64,000 bases of DNA, taken from positions 124,001 through 188,000 of the forward strand of contig NZ_MJAJ01000006.1 of NCBI RefSeq assembly GCF_001746365.1, read 5' to 3'. The stretch is from Streptomyces sp. LUP30 (GTDB lineage Bacteria; Actinomycetota; Actinomycetes; Streptomycetales; Streptomycetaceae). Numbering within the stretch: the first letter of the stretch is position 1; each line of letters opens with the position of its first letter. Below, one piece after another: positions 17,113-29,327 of the stretch. The position numbers were made by a program, and so were the translations under genes. The notes beneath the pieces were generated by a model. That model did not search any database, was not told the origin of the DNA, and saw only the letters and a list, made by a program, of their open reading frames with translations.

Positions 17113-17946
17113 CTAGAAAAACCTCGGATCGTCGAAGACACCGGACGCGACGAGATAGACGTAGAAGTCGGCGAGCGCCACGCTGACCAGCGACGCCCAG
17201 GCGAGCAGCATGTGGCGGGCGTTGAGCCTGCCGACGAACTGCCACGCCCGGTAGCGCACGGGGTGCCTGGAGAAGTGCTTCAGCTTGCCGCCCACGATGT
17301 GCCGGCAGGAGTGGCAGGAGAGCGTGTACGCCCAGATCAGGGTGATGTTGAGCAGGAAGACGAGGGTGCCCAGGCCCATGTGTCCCCATGCGTAGTGCTC
17401 GTCGCGGAAGGAGAGCACCGTGTCGTACGTGAGGATCCCGGCGACGAGGATCGCCGCGTAGAAGAAGTACCGGTGGACGTTCTGCAGGATCAGCGGGAAG
17501 CGGGTCTCGCCGGTGTACTTCTGGTGCGGTTCGGCGACCGCGCAGGCCGGGGGCGAGGCCCAGAAGCCCCGGTAGTAGGCCTTGCGGTAGTAGTAGCAGG
17601 TCAGCCGGAAGCCGAGCGGGAAGATCAGGATGATGATCGCCGGGGAGATGCCCCACCAGCCGCCGAGGAGGTCGGTGTTCGGGCCGGCGTGCATGGGCCG
17701 GCAGTTCTCCGCCAGACAGGGCGAGTAGAACGGCGAGACGTAGGGCGCCGCGTAGTAGTCCGCGTTCGCGAAGGCCCGCCAGGTCGAGTACACGATGAAC
17801 GCCAGCAGGCCGGCCGCGGTGGCGGCGGGGGCCAGCCACCAGCGGTCGGTCCGCAGATGGGGCGCGGCGATCGCGGCGCGCCCGGCGCCGCGTACGCCGC
17901 TCGAAGGACGGGGGTCGGTGGGTGGGGGTTCCGTGCCAGTGGCCAA
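17113..17946 (-). CDS. sdhC: Succinate dehydrogenase membrane anchor (cytochrome b type, single subunit)
   Basis: 277 residues, five hydrophobic helices (e.g. PAATAAGLLAFIVYSTW, PAIIILIFPLGFRL, YFFYAAILVAGILTY, LGTLVFLLNITLIWAY, LAWASLVSVALADFYVYL). TTG 17946 (LATGTEPPP) was chosen because GGAG sits 7 nt upstream; no ATG/GTG has a ribosome site. Conserved His residues in QNVHRYFF and YTLSCHSCRHIVGG could bind haem. An extra loop with two Cys (YSPCLAENCRPMHAG) follows helix 1. The single ~275-residue anchor is the form seen in mycobacterial Sdh1. It sits in the cytoplasmic membrane and reduces or oxidises menaquinone. Confidence 0.85.
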   Translation of the reverse strand: MATGTEPPPTDPRPSSGVRGAGRAAIAAPHLRTDRWWLAPAATAAGLLAFIVYSTWRAFANADYYAAPYVSPFYSPCLAENCRPMHAGPNTDLLGGWWGISPAIIILIFPLGFRLTCYYYRKAYYRGFWASPPACAVAEPHQKYTGETRFPLILQNVHRYFFYAAILVAGILTYDTVLSFRDEHYAWGHMGLGTLVFLLNITLIWAYTLSCHSCRHIVGGKLKHFSRHPVRYRAWQFVGRLNARHMLLAWASLVSVALADFYVYLVASGVFDDPRFF

Positions 17947-17975
17947 CTCAGGACTCCGGTCGGGTCGAGGCTCGG

Positions 17976-18266
17976 TCAGGGTGCGTGCCGGTGCCGGGCG
18001 CCGAGTCCCTCGTCGTCGGTGTCGATCCACAGGGAGTCGTCGTACGGGGTGTCGGGGATGGTGACGAGCTCGGGCCGGCGCGGCGCGGCGGGCTGGGCCG
18101 CGGCCTCGCGCAGCAGCGCGACGCTCTCCTTCAGATGACCGGCGTCGGCGCGGACCCGGCGCATCTCCAGGCCGCCGCTGCCGAGCTGCTGTTCCAGGCG
18201 GTCGACGGACCGGGTGAGGTCGTCGAGGCAGCGCTGTACCGCTGTCAGGTCGTCGTGCACGGACAT
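17976..18266 (-). CDS. Small coiled-coil protein upstream of sdhC
   Basis: 96 residues from ATG 18266, with GAGG 7 nt before. Residues ~5-58 form a heptad-like helix (LTAVQRCLDDLTRSVDRLEQ) with Leu spacing of a coiled coil; the tail is acidic (PYDDSLWIDTDDEGLG). No family known to me. It lies 29 bp before sdhC in the same direction and is probably the first gene of that operon. An assembly or regulatory role for Sdh is only a guess from position. Confidence 0.65.
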   Translation of the reverse strand: MSVHDDLTAVQRCLDDLTRSVDRLEQQLGSGGLEMRRVRADAGHLKESVALLREAAAQPAAPRRPELVTIPDTPYDDSLWIDTDDEGLGARHRHAP

Positions 18267-18547
18267 GCCATGACCTCGCTTCCGTGGGCTTCTCGCCCCT
18301 GGACGGCAACGTTCATGCGCCTGCGAGTGTTGCGCGTCACACGGGTCGATGTGAAGGCGTGTGCAGCGATTGGCGGATACGGAGGGGGTGCGTTGCTCCG
18401 CACGAGTGGCCTTGGACTGCCCCGCCGCCGTGTCGCCGTCGGCAGGCGAACCGTTTCCCTTTCAGTGGGCCGTAGATCTGATCAACACCAAAATACCGCC
18501 AAATGTGATCAGAACGCACCGTCAGCGGCTCACCGGAGGTACCAGAG
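18267..18547. other. Divergent promoter region before the LpqW-like gene
   Basis: 281 bp without a gene. AT-richer around 18450-18520. It contains the dyad CTGATCA (18478-18484) and TGATCAG (18506-18512), centred ~45 bp before the ribosome site of the lipoprotein gene. It also serves as the 5' region of the sdh operon on the other strand. Confidence 0.5.
18478..18512. promoter_or_regulatory. Inverted repeat CTGATCA-N21-TGATCAG, candidate operator
   Basis: Perfect 7-bp inverted repeat with an AT-rich 21-bp spacer (AACACCAAAATACC...), in the intergenic region between sdh and the LpqW-like gene. Half-site spacing of two helical turns suits a dimeric regulator. No known consensus matched. Confidence 0.3.
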
Positions 18548-20914
18548 ATGTCTCACGACGGCGTCGGCCCGCGCGCGGTGACGCGCTCGGTCGCCTTCCT
18601 CACCGCAGGTGTCCTCGCGGTGCCCCTGCTGACGGGTTGCGGCTCACCGGACGAGGCCGGCCGGCCCCTGGCGCGCCAGGACGTCGCCCGGGCCGCCCGC
18701 GCCTCGGTCGCCGAGGGCGGCACACTGCGCTGGGCGGTGGACGCCGTCCCGGAGACCTTCAACGCCTTCCAGTCGGACGCCGACGCCACGACCGCACAGG
18801 TCGCCCAGGCCGTGCTCCCGTCGATGTACCGGATGGACGCGAACGGGCGGCCGCAGCGCGACGCCGACTACCTGGAGTCCGCGAAGGTCGTCGCCACCGA
18901 GCCCAAGCAGGTCGTGCTGTACAAGCTGAACCAGCAGGCCGTCTGGAGCGACGGCCGGGAGATCGGCGCCGCCGACTTCGCCGCCCAGTGGCGGGCACTG
19001 TCGGGCAAGGACAGCGCGTACTGGACCGCCCGCAACGCCGGCTACGACCGCATCGAGAAGATCGAGCGCGGAGCCAACGACCTGGAGGTCAGGGTCACCT
19101 TCAGCCGGACCTACGCCGACTGGAGGTCGCTGTTCTCCCCGCTGTACCCGAAGGACGTCATGGGCACGCCCGACTCCTTCAACGACGGCGCGCGGCGCAA
19201 GCTGAAGGTGACCGCCGGCCCGTTCGCCGTGAAGCAGGTCGACCGCAAGAAGAAGCAGGTCAGCCTCACCCGCAACCCCCGCTGGTGGGGGAAGCCGGCC
19301 AAGCTCTCGGAGATCGTGCTGACGGCCGTCCCGAGGGACGAGCGGACGTCCGCGCTGGCCGCCGGGAAGATCGACCTGGCCGAGATCGATCCGTCCGACG
19401 CGCAGAGCGTCGACGGCGCCGCGAAGGGCACGGCGGGACCGCCCGCCGGCTCCGGACCCGCCGGCGTGGAGGCCCTGCGCAAGTGGGCTCTCGCCCACGG
19501 CATCGACACGGCCCAGGACGCGGCCGACGACCAGGCCGACGACCAGGCCGACGACGAGGCCGACGACGAGTCCGACGACGAGGGGAAGTCCTCGTCCGGG
19601 GCCGCGGGCGCGCAGGCCAAGACCCGCGCGAAGCTGATCAAGGCGATCGCGAAGTGGGAGAGCCGGCAGAAGGCGCTGCGCGCGTTCGAGGTGCGCAGAT
19701 CGCTGGAGCCCGCGTACACCCAGCTGGCCCTGAACGGCTCGCAGGGACCGCTTGCGGACGAGCGGGTGCGGCGGGCCGTGGCCCGCGCCCTGGACCGCAA
19801 GGAGCTGGCCAAGGCCGTCCTGAAGCCGCTGGGTCTGCCCGCGGAGCCCGTGGGCAGCCATCTGGCCCTGGCCGGGCAGGACGCGTACGCCGACAACAGC
19901 GGAGCGCTCGGCGGCCAGGACACGGCCGAGGCGCAGGCGCTCCTCGCGGACGCCGGCTGGGTGCCCGGAGGCCCCGTCACCGAGAAGGGCAAGGACAAGG
20001 GCGAGAAGGCGGCCGGTTCGGCGGGCAGGAAGCCGGACGGTTCGAAGGCCAAGAAGTCCGACGGTTCGAAGAGCAAGAAGTCCGACGACGACGGCACGTA
20101 CGTCGTCGGCGAGGACGACAAGGCGCCGGTCGAGAGCGGCCGTGACGAAAGACGCCACACCGCGAAGAACGAGGCCGGCGGGCGGCGGCTCGCCCAGGAC
20201 GGCAAGCAGTACAAGGGGCTGCGCCAGGGAGGCGCCCCCGGCGCCTACGCCCCGAAGGGCACCGCCGCCCCCGAGGCCGACGCGGCACTGCGGGCCGGCG
20301 CCGCTCCGAAGGCCGACGCCACGACCGTCGGAGCACCGGCCAAGGCACTGGCCAAGGACGGCAAGGCGCTCGACCTGCGGTTCGTGCTGCCGTCCGGCCC
20401 GGGATCGCAGTCCCTGCAGGCGGTCGCCGAGCGGATCACGAAGATGCTCGCGAAGGTCGGCATCCGCACCGAGATCACCAAGGTCTCGGACGCGAGCTAC
20501 TTCAAGGACCACATCGCGTCCGGCGACTACGACCTCGCCCTGTACTCCTGGCCCGCGTCTGCCTTCCCGGCCACCGACGCCCGGCCCGTCTACGCCAAAC
20601 CGCGGCCTGCCGCAGACGGCTCCCTGACCGTGGAGCAGAACTACACCAGGGTCGGCACCGACCAGGTCGACCAACTGTTCGCCCAGGCGCTCGCGACCCT
20701 GGACCGCGACGAGGCACGCTCACTGATCCGCAAGGCCGACTCGCGCATCTGGGCGGCCGCCGGATCGATTCCCCTCTACCAGCGGCCGCAGCTCACGGCC
20801 GTGCGGAAGAACCTGGTGAACGCGGGCTCCTTCGGCTTCCAGACGCCCGTCTACGAGGACATGGGCTTCCTGGAGAAGGGCGCGAAGGCCGCCGGGAGCC
20901 CCGCGCGGAAGTGA
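18548..20914 (+). CDS. LpqW-like solute-binding-protein-fold lipoprotein (SBP family 5)
   Basis: 788 residues from ATG 18548, after GGAGG. Signal peptide and lipobox LLTGC (Cys ~34), so a membrane lipoprotein. The SBP_bac_5 fold is recognisable (ETFNAFQSDADATTAQV, WSDGREIGAADFAAQW, PLADERVRRAVARALDR, near the end IPLYQRPQLTAVRKN), but no permease or ATPase gene is attached. Two low-complexity insertions interrupt it: an acidic one near 19520-19590 (DDQADDQADDEADDE) and a Lys/Ser/Asp/Gly/Ala-rich one of about 120 residues near 19980-20340. Mycobacterial LpqW, also next to typA, uses this fold to control mannolipid synthesis rather than transport. The neighbourhood here (typA 220 bp downstream) supports orthology (inference). 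Confidence 0.8.
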   Translation: MSHDGVGPRAVTRSVAFLTAGVLAVPLLTGCGSPDEAGRPLARQDVARAARASVAEGGTLRWAVDAVPETFNAFQSDADATTAQVAQAVLPSMYRMDANGRPQRDADYLESAKVVATEPKQVVLYKLNQQAVWSDGREIGAADFAAQWRALSGKDSAYWTARNAGYDRIEKIERGANDLEVRVTFSRTYADWRSLFSPLYPKDVMGTPDSFNDGARRKLKVTAGPFAVKQVDRKKKQVSLTRNPRWWGKPAKLSEIVLTAVPRDERTSALAAGKIDLAEIDPSDAQSVDGAAKGTAGPPAGSGPAGVEALRKWALAHGIDTAQDAADDQADDQADDEADDESDDEGKSSSGAAGAQAKTRAKLIKAIAKWESRQKALRAFEVRRSLEPAYTQLALNGSQGPLADERVRRAVARALDRKELAKAVLKPLGLPAEPVGSHLALAGQDAYADNSGALGGQDTAEAQALLADAGWVPGGPVTEKGKDKGEKAAGSAGRKPDGSKAKKSDGSKSKKSDDDGTYVVGEDDKAPVESGRDERRHTAKNEAGGRRLAQDGKQYKGLRQGGAPGAYAPKGTAAPEADAALRAGAAPKADATTVGAPAKALAKDGKALDLRFVLPSGPGSQSLQAVAERITKMLAKVGIRTEITKVSDASYFKDHIASGDYDLALYSWPASAFPATDARPVYAKPRPAADGSLTVEQNYTRVGTDQVDQLFAQALATLDRDEARSLIRKADSRIWAAAGSIPLYQRPQLTAVRKNLVNAGSFGFQTPVYEDMGFLEKGAKAAGSPARK

Positions 20915-21033
20915 GCGCGGACCGGGCCCGGAACCGTCGCGGAACCGTCGCGGAACCGGGCCCGGAGGTGAGCGGGAGGTGATCGCCGGATGAACCGTGC
21001 GGCCCTGCGGAGGCCTTCCCCCGCGGGGCCACG

Positions 21034-21039
21034 TACGAT
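21034..21039 (+). promoter_or_regulatory. Possible -10 box (TACGAT) of typA
   Basis: TACGAT matches TANNNT and would start a transcript about 90 nt before the typA ATG. No convincing -35 seen. Confidence 0.3.
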
Positions 21040-21133
21040 GGGGTGAGGCCGTGGCGTGTCAAGCCCGGCAGGGCCCGCGTAACACAGACGTACGCAGCAG
21101 GGTCGCCCTCACACTCCGGGAGAACGCCGCTTT

Positions 21134-23041
21134 ATGGCCACGCGCCACGACATTCGCAACGTAGCCATCGTCGCCCACGTCGACCACGGCAAGACGACTC
21201 TGGTCGACGCCATGCTCAAGCAGGCCGGCGCCTTCGCGGCGCACGCCGCCGAGTCGCTCGACGACCGCATGATGGACTCGAACGACCTGGAGCGTGAGAA
21301 GGGCATCACGATCCTCGCCAAGAACACGGCGGTGAAGTACCACCCCAAGGACGGGGGGGACGTCGTGACCATCAACATCATCGACACCCCCGGTCACGCC
21401 GACTTCGGCGGCGAGGTGGAGCGCGGCCTGTCGATGGTCGACGCCGTCGTGCTGCTGGTGGACGCCTCCGAGGGCCCGCTGCCGCAGACCCGCTTCGTGC
21501 TGCGCAAGGCGCTGCAGGCCCGCCTGCCCGTCATCCTGTGCATCAACAAGACGGACCGCCCGGACTCGCGCATCGACGAGGTCGTCAACGAGGCCTACGA
21601 CCTCTTCCTCGACCTCGACGCCGACGAGGACCAGATCGAGTTCCCGATCGTCTACGCCTGCGCACGGGACGGCGTCGCCTCGCTGACCAAGCCGGAGGAC
21701 GGCACGGTCCCGAAGGACAGCGACAGCCTGGAGCCCTTCTTCTCCACGATCCTGTCGCACGTCCCGGCCCCCGAGTACGACGAGGAGGCCCCGCTCCAGG
21801 CGCACGTCACCAACCTGGACGCCGACAACTTCCTCGGCCGTATCGCGCTGCTGCGCGTCGAGCAGGGCGAGCTGCGCAAGGGCCAGACCGTCACGTGGAT
21901 CAAGCGCGACGGCACCATGTCCAACGTGCGCATCACCGAGCTGCTGATGACGGAGGCGCTCACCCGCAAGCCCGCCGAGAAGGCGGGCCCCGGTGACATC
22001 TGCGCCGTCGCCGGCATCCCGGAGATCATGATCGGCGAGACCCTCGCCGACCCCGAGAACCCCGTCGCGCTGCCGCTCATCACGGTCGACGAGCCGGCCA
22101 TCTCGATGACCATCGGCACCAACACCTCGCCGCTGGTCGGCCGGGGCGGCACCGGCAAGGGCGCGGAGAACAAGGCCGCGGTCAAGGACCGCAAGGTCAC
22201 CGCCCGCCAGGTCAAGGACCGCCTCGACCGCGAGCTGGTCGGCAACGTCTCGCTCCGGGTCCTGGACACCGAGCGTCCCGACGCCTGGGAGGTGCAGGGC
22301 CGCGGTGAGCTGGCGCTGGCCATCCTGGTCGAGCAGATGCGCCGTGAGGGCTTCGAGCTGACCATCGGCAAGCCGCAGGTCGTCACCAAGCTCGTCGACG
22401 GCAAGGTCTACGAGCCGGTCGAGCGCATGACGATCGACGTGCCCGAGGAGCACATGGGCGCCGTCACGCAGCTCATGGGCGTGCGCAAGGGCCGGATGGA
22501 CAACATGTCCAACCACGGCTCCGGCTGGGTCCGCATGGAGTTCGTGGTCCCCTCCCGTGGTCTCATCGGCTTCCGCACCGAGTTCCTCACCGGTACGCGC
22601 GGCACGGGCATCGCCCACTCCATCCACGAGGGCCACGAGCCGTGGTTCGGCACCCTGACGACCCGTAACAACGGTTCGCTGGTCGCCGACCGCGCCGGCG
22701 CCGTCACCGCGTTCGCGATGACCAACCTGCAGGAGCGCGGCGTCCTGTTCACCGACCCCGGCACCGAGGTGTACGAGGGCATGATCGTCGGCGAGAACTC
22801 GCGCTCCGACGACATGGACGTGAACATCACCAAGGAGAAGAAGCTCACGAACATGCGGTCGTCCTCGGCCGACTCGTTCGAGGCGATCGTCCCGCCGCGC
22901 AAGCTGTCGCTGGAGCAGTCCCTGGAGTTCTGCCGTGACGACGAGTGCGTCGAGGTGACCCCGGAGGCGATTCGCATCCGCAAGGTCGTCCTCGACCAGC
23001 GCGACCGGGCCCGCACCGCCAGCCGCGCCAAGCACGGCTGA
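21134..23041 (+). CDS. typA: Translational GTPase TypA/BipA
   Basis: 635 residues, the usual length of the family. ATG 21134 with GGGAG upstream. The GTPase domain has G1 AHVDHGKTT, switch I with EREKGITI, G3 [15 protein letters not shown] and G4 NKTD. EF-Tu-like domain II, the domain III/V region ([19 protein letters not shown]) and the BipA-specific C-terminal domain ([31 protein letters not shown]) follow. It is a ribosome-associated GTPase involved in 50S assembly and stress or cold adaptation. Single-gene unit ended by a strong terminator at 23078-23110. Confidence 0.97.
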   Translation: MATRHDIRNVAIVAHVDHGKTTLVDAMLKQAGAFAAHAAESLDDRMMDSNDLEREKGITILAKNTAVKYHPKDGGDVVTINIIDTPGHADFGGEVERGLSMVDAVVLLVDASEGPLPQTRFVLRKALQARLPVILCINKTDRPDSRIDEVVNEAYDLFLDLDADEDQIEFPIVYACARDGVASLTKPEDGTVPKDSDSLEPFFSTILSHVPAPEYDEEAPLQAHVTNLDADNFLGRIALLRVEQGELRKGQTVTWIKRDGTMSNVRITELLMTEALTRKPAEKAGPGDICAVAGIPEIMIGETLADPENPVALPLITVDEPAISMTIGTNTSPLVGRGGTGKGAENKAAVKDRKVTARQVKDRLDRELVGNVSLRVLDTERPDAWEVQGRGELALAILVEQMRREGFELTIGKPQVVTKLVDGKVYEPVERMTIDVPEEHMGAVTQLMGVRKGRMDNMSNHGSGWVRMEFVVPSRGLIGFRTEFLTGTRGTGIAHSIHEGHEPWFGTLTTRNNGSLVADRAGAVTAFAMTNLQERGVLFTDPGTEVYEGMIVGENSRSDDMDVNITKEKKLTNMRSSSADSFEAIVPPRKLSLEQSLEFCRDDECVEVTPEAIRIRKVVLDQRDRARTASRAKHG

Positions 23042-23077
23042 TCCGCGAGCAGTTCGCGGGCGGGCGCACGCGCTCGC

Positions 23078-23110
23078 AAGCCCGGGTTCCCTCAGGGGGC
23101 CCGGGCTTTT
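23078..23110 (+). terminator. Rho-independent terminator of typA
   Basis: AAGCCCGGG (23078-23086) pairs with CCCGGGCTT (23100-23108) across a 13-nt loop, and TTTT follows. Classic GC stem plus T tract, 37 bp after the typA stop and just before the convergent methyltransferase gene. Confidence 0.85.
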
Positions 23111-23127
23111 CGCGGCCCGCCGCCCCG

Positions 23128-23865
23128 TCAGGCCCGTGCGGCCAGGGTGATGATCTCCGGGCTCGTCGCCGTCAACGGCCCCCGGGCCCAGTCCCCGTAC
23201 TGCGCCTCCACCCGTAGCCCCGCCTCGGCCAGGAAACGGGTCAGGGCCGCGGGGGTGAGGAAGCGCAGGGTCGCGCGGCTGGTACGAGGCTCGGGCCAGT
23301 CGTCCGAGTCGAAGCTCTCCGTGAAGGTGACCCGGTCGCCGAAGGGCTCGTCCTCGACCTCGTGCCAGACCCGGACGACACGGCCGTGGGCGTCGGTCAC
23401 CTTGCGCACCCGGTCCGGGGTCCAGGCCTGCCAGGCCCGCACCGCCGGGTTGCGGGTCTCGAACACGAACCGGCCGCCCTCGCCCAATGCGCACCGCACG
23501 GCCCGCAGGGCGGCGCGCAGTTGCTCGTCGCCCAGGAGCGCCTGGAAGGCGTGGCCCGTCATCGTGACGAGGTCGAACTCACCGTTCCACAGCCGGGTGC
23601 CCAGGTCGCCGAGCAGCCACTCCACGCCGGGCGCCCGGCGCCGGGCCTGGACGAGCATCGCGGCCGCCGGGTCGAGGCCCGTGAGCCGGCCGGAGTGGCC
23701 GGCCGCGGTGGCCCGCGCGAGGAGCCGGCCGGTGCCGCAGCCGACGTCGAGCACCGCGTCGGCCGAACTCACCAGGTCCAGATAGAAGTCGTCGTCCGGG
23801 CCCCACGGATTGATGCTGTCGTACAGCGCGGCGAGTGCGAGATCCGCGAACGAATGATCGACCAC
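23128..23865 (-). CDS. Class I SAM-dependent methyltransferase
   Basis: 245 residues from GTG 23865 (VVDHSFADLALAALYD). Motif I is VLDVGCGTGRLLA, motif II is the acidic residue in GRLTGLDPAAAML, and the post-motif region FDLVTMTGHAFQALL is typical of small-molecule methyltransferases. The substrate is unknown. No good Shine-Dalgarno precedes the start, and other in-frame GTG codons further up are possible. Convergent with typA, divergent from the DinB-like gene, with a shared ~180-bp promoter region. Confidence 0.82.
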   Translation of the reverse strand: MVDHSFADLALAALYDSINPWGPDDDFYLDLVSSADAVLDVGCGTGRLLARATAAGHSGRLTGLDPAAAMLVQARRRAPGVEWLLGDLGTRLWNGEFDLVTMTGHAFQALLGDEQLRAALRAVRCALGEGGRFVFETRNPAVRAWQAWTPDRVRKVTDAHGRVVRVWHEVEDEPFGDRVTFTESFDSDDWPEPRTSRATLRFLTPAALTRFLAEAGLRVEAQYGDWARGPLTATSPEIITLAARA

Positions 23866-24012
23866 CGCGGCAGTCTGCCATAGCCCGCCGCACGGGAAGA
23901 CAAGATCCACGACATGCGGAACCGGCGCCCGGCGCCCGGCGCGACACCCTCCGGACCGGGGCGGGCGCGACCCCGGCGTGAGATCCGCGCCGACGCCCCC
24001 GGCGAAACTCCC

Positions 24013-24041
24013 TCGACAAGCAGACGGGGGCCGGACAGGCT
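24013..24041 (+). promoter_or_regulatory. Promoter TCGACA-17-CAGGCT before DinB-like gene
   Basis: -35 TCGACA (24013-24018, one mismatch to TTGACA), 17-bp spacer, -10 CAGGCT (24036-24041), then 7 nt to ATG 24049. This is the same -10/start distance as other leaderless genes here. Confidence 0.45.
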
Positions 24042-24048
24042 CTGCGCG

Positions 24049-24555
24049 ATGACGAGAACAGACGACATGCCCACCGCCTGGGACGAGCGCACCCAGCTCA
24101 CCACCTTCCTCGACTACGCCCGGGACACCGCCCGCGCCAAGTGCGCGGACCTCTCCGACGCGGACGCCCGCAAAGCGCCCCTGCCGGGTTCGCCGCTGAT
24201 GACCCCGAGCGGCCTGATCAGCCATCTGCGCTGGGTCGAGTACTACTGGTTCCGCGTCGTCCTCCTCGGCGAGGAGGACGAGGGACCCTGGACCGACGAG
24301 GACCCCGACCGCGAGATGCGCGTCGCCGTCGACCTCCCGCTCGCGCGGCTGCTCGACGAGTACGCCGAACACGCCGAAGCGCACCGCGCGCTGGTGGCCG
24401 GACACGACCTGGACACCCGGGCGGTGCGGCCGGCCCGCGACGGCCGCCACGTGGACCTGCGCTGGATCCTCCTGCATCTGATCGAGGAGACGGCCCGGCA
24501 CAACGGTCACCTCGACATCCTGCGCGAGCTGATCGACGGCACGACCGGCGTCTGA
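24049..24555 (+). CDS. DinB/DUF664-family protein
   Basis: 168 residues from ATG 24049 (MTRTDD); MPTAW at 24067 is a possible later start. A four-helix bundle of the DinB/mycothiol-dependent superfamily: helix 1 LTTFLDYARDTARAKC, metal-site His in SGLISHLRWVEYYWF, then LHLIEETARHNGHLDILRELI with two further His residues at the position of the conserved metal triad. Members include mycothiol-dependent isomerases and transferases, which fits a Streptomyces with mshB, but this subgroup has no proven reaction. Predicted leaderless. Confidence 0.82.
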   Translation: MTRTDDMPTAWDERTQLTTFLDYARDTARAKCADLSDADARKAPLPGSPLMTPSGLISHLRWVEYYWFRVVLLGEEDEGPWTDEDPDREMRVAVDLPLARLLDEYAEHAEAHRALVAGHDLDTRAVRPARDGRHVDLRWILLHLIEETARHNGHLDILRELIDGTTGV

Positions 24556-24641
24556 ACGCCCAGGGCGACCCACCCCCCCGATCCGCTCGCGATCCCGGCC
24601 TGCGCCTGCCGTGGCGACGGAGACCGCCCGAAAAACCCCTC

Positions 24642-24805
24642 GAAGACCGGCGGAAGACCGACGAGTGACCGACGGAAGAGCGATGAAAGACCGACGAAAG
24701 GCCGATGAAAGACCGACGAAAGACTGCTGAAAGACCGACGAAGGACCAGTGAAAGACCACTGAAAGACCGCTGAAAGGCCGTTGAAGGAGCCGGGAAAGA
24801 CGGCC
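24642..24805 (+). repeat. 11-bp tandem repeat array, ~15 units, consensus GAAAGACCGAC
   Basis: Fifteen successive units of 11 bp (one of 10), e.g. GAAAGACCGAC, GAAAGGCCGAT, GAAAGACTGCT, GAAAGACCACT. GAAAG is nearly constant, while the last four bases drift. The period equals one turn of B-DNA, so the AAA tracts all face one side. Because 11 is not a multiple of three, each frame would repeat every 11 residues, which explains the fake repeats in translations. Confidence 0.9.
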
Positions 24806-24980
24806 CACGGAGACTGGTGGTGCGGGGCGGGCGACCGACGGGGGACACGCGGCGCCCGCCCCCGAGCCACCTCCTGCCGCACCGCGCCGCACCACGCGGG
24901 CCGCGCCCGGCCCGGACGCCGGCAGTTGGCCGGATCCCGACCCCGGGCGGCCCGGAGGTTCGCGTCGGCGAAGCCCGGCG

Positions 24981-25009
24981 TTGCTCGGCCGTCGTCGCTG
25001 GTCTACGTT
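24981..25009 (+). promoter_or_regulatory. Promoter TTGCTC-17-TACGTT for leaderless AfsR-type gene
   Basis: -35 TTGCTC (24981-24986), 17-bp spacer, -10 TACGTT (25004-25009), then 6 nt and ATG 25016. No Shine-Dalgarno is present, so the transcript probably starts at the A of the ATG. Good match to the major vegetative sigma factor (HrdB-type). Confidence 0.6.
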
Positions 25010-25015
25010 CTGTCA

Positions 25016-28519
<3,504 letters not shown>

Positions 28520-28541
28520 CCGCGACCGCCGGCGCGGCCGC

Positions 28542-29327
28542 TCAGGCGGACGTGGCATACGCGCTGCCGAGCCCGAGCCGGGGGTCGCGGGCGAGGATGC
28601 GTTCCTGCAGCGACCGCAGGTCCGGGCCCGGCTCGCAGCCCAGGAGGTCGACCATCCGCAGGCGCAGCAGCCGGAAGCAGTCCAGCGCGTCCGCCTGACG
28701 TCCGCCACGGTGCAGGGCGAGCATCAGCAGACCGGCGACCTTCTCGTCGAAGGGGTGCATCTCGGCGAGCCAGTGCAGCTGCGGCAGGCACTCCTCGTGC
28801 CGTCCCGCGCGCAGGTACAGCTCGGTGCTGCCGATCAGCGCCTCCCGGTGCTCGCGCCGCAGCGCCGTCCGCGCCGACTCCGCCCAGGGCGTGCGCACGT
28901 CGGAGAGCGGCTCGCCGCGCCACAGTTCGAGAGCCCGCCCGTAGAGACCGAGGGCCGTGTCCGTCTCGCCGGCGCGGGCGGTGTGCTGCGCCTGGCGGAC
29001 GAGGGCGCGGAACCGCGCGGTGTCCACGGACCGCTCGTCGACGGCGAGGACGTACCCGCCCCGTCTGCGGGCCAGTTCGAAGCTCCCGCTCCGCTGTCCG
29101 TCGGCCCCCAGCGCCTTTCGCAGCCGGGTGGCCTGGATGTAGAGCGCGTCGCGCGGATGCATGGGCCGTCGCTCCTGCCACACCCGCTCGATCAGCGTCT
29201 CGTCGGCCACGAAGACCCCCGGGGTCCATGCCAGCGCCGCCAGCAGCAGTTTGGTGCCGTGCGGAAGCGGCAGCTTGTCACCGGAGTGGGCGCGAGCCTC
29301 CACGCAGCCCAGCAACTGGATTTCCAT
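28542..29327 (-). CDS. SARP-family transcriptional regulator (HTH + BTAD only)
   Basis: 261 residues from ATG 29327, after GGGGG. Winged helix residues ~1-95 (LLGCVEARAHSG, then GTKLLLAALAWTPGVFVADETLI and RKALGADGQ) and a BTAD domain ~100-245 (GRALELWRGEPLSDV, MHPFDEKVAGLLMLALHRGGRQ). This is the size of pathway-specific SARPs such as ActII-ORF4/DnrI. It sits head-to-head with the first peptide-importer operon across a 650-bp gap, and tail-to-tail with the AfsR-type gene. Targets unknown; the importer operon is an obvious candidate by position only. Confidence 0.9.
   Translation of the reverse strand: MEIQLLGCVEARAHSGDKLPLPHGTKLLLAALAWTPGVFVADETLIERVWQERRPMHPRDALYIQATRLRKALGADGQRSGSFELARRRGGYVLAVDERSVDTARFRALVRQAQHTARAGETDTALGLYGRALELWRGEPLSDVRTPWAESARTALRREHREALIGSTELYLRAGRHEECLPQLHWLAEMHPFDEKVAGLLMLALHRGGRQADALDCFRLLRLRMVDLLGCEPGPDLRSLQERILARDPRLGLGSAYATSA

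Larger units (their letters stand above)
24556..25015. other. Intergenic region with 11-bp minisatellite and AfsR-type promoter
   Basis: 460 bp without a supported gene. The first ~85 bp are plain, 24642-24805 is the tandem repeat, 24806-24980 is ordinary GC-rich DNA, and the promoter at 24981-25009 leads into the regulator gene. The long frame running through it from 24782 is an extension without a ribosome site. Confidence 0.7.

Noticed and set aside
24556..24641. CRISPR-like array near the repeats
   Set aside because: Units are 11 bp, contiguous, without spacers, and no cas genes are near.
24218..24895. Repeat protein on the minus strand with SVFHRSF-like units
   Set aside because: It is the 11-bp DNA repeat read in a frame; any frame gives an 11-residue period, and no ribosome site or start fits.
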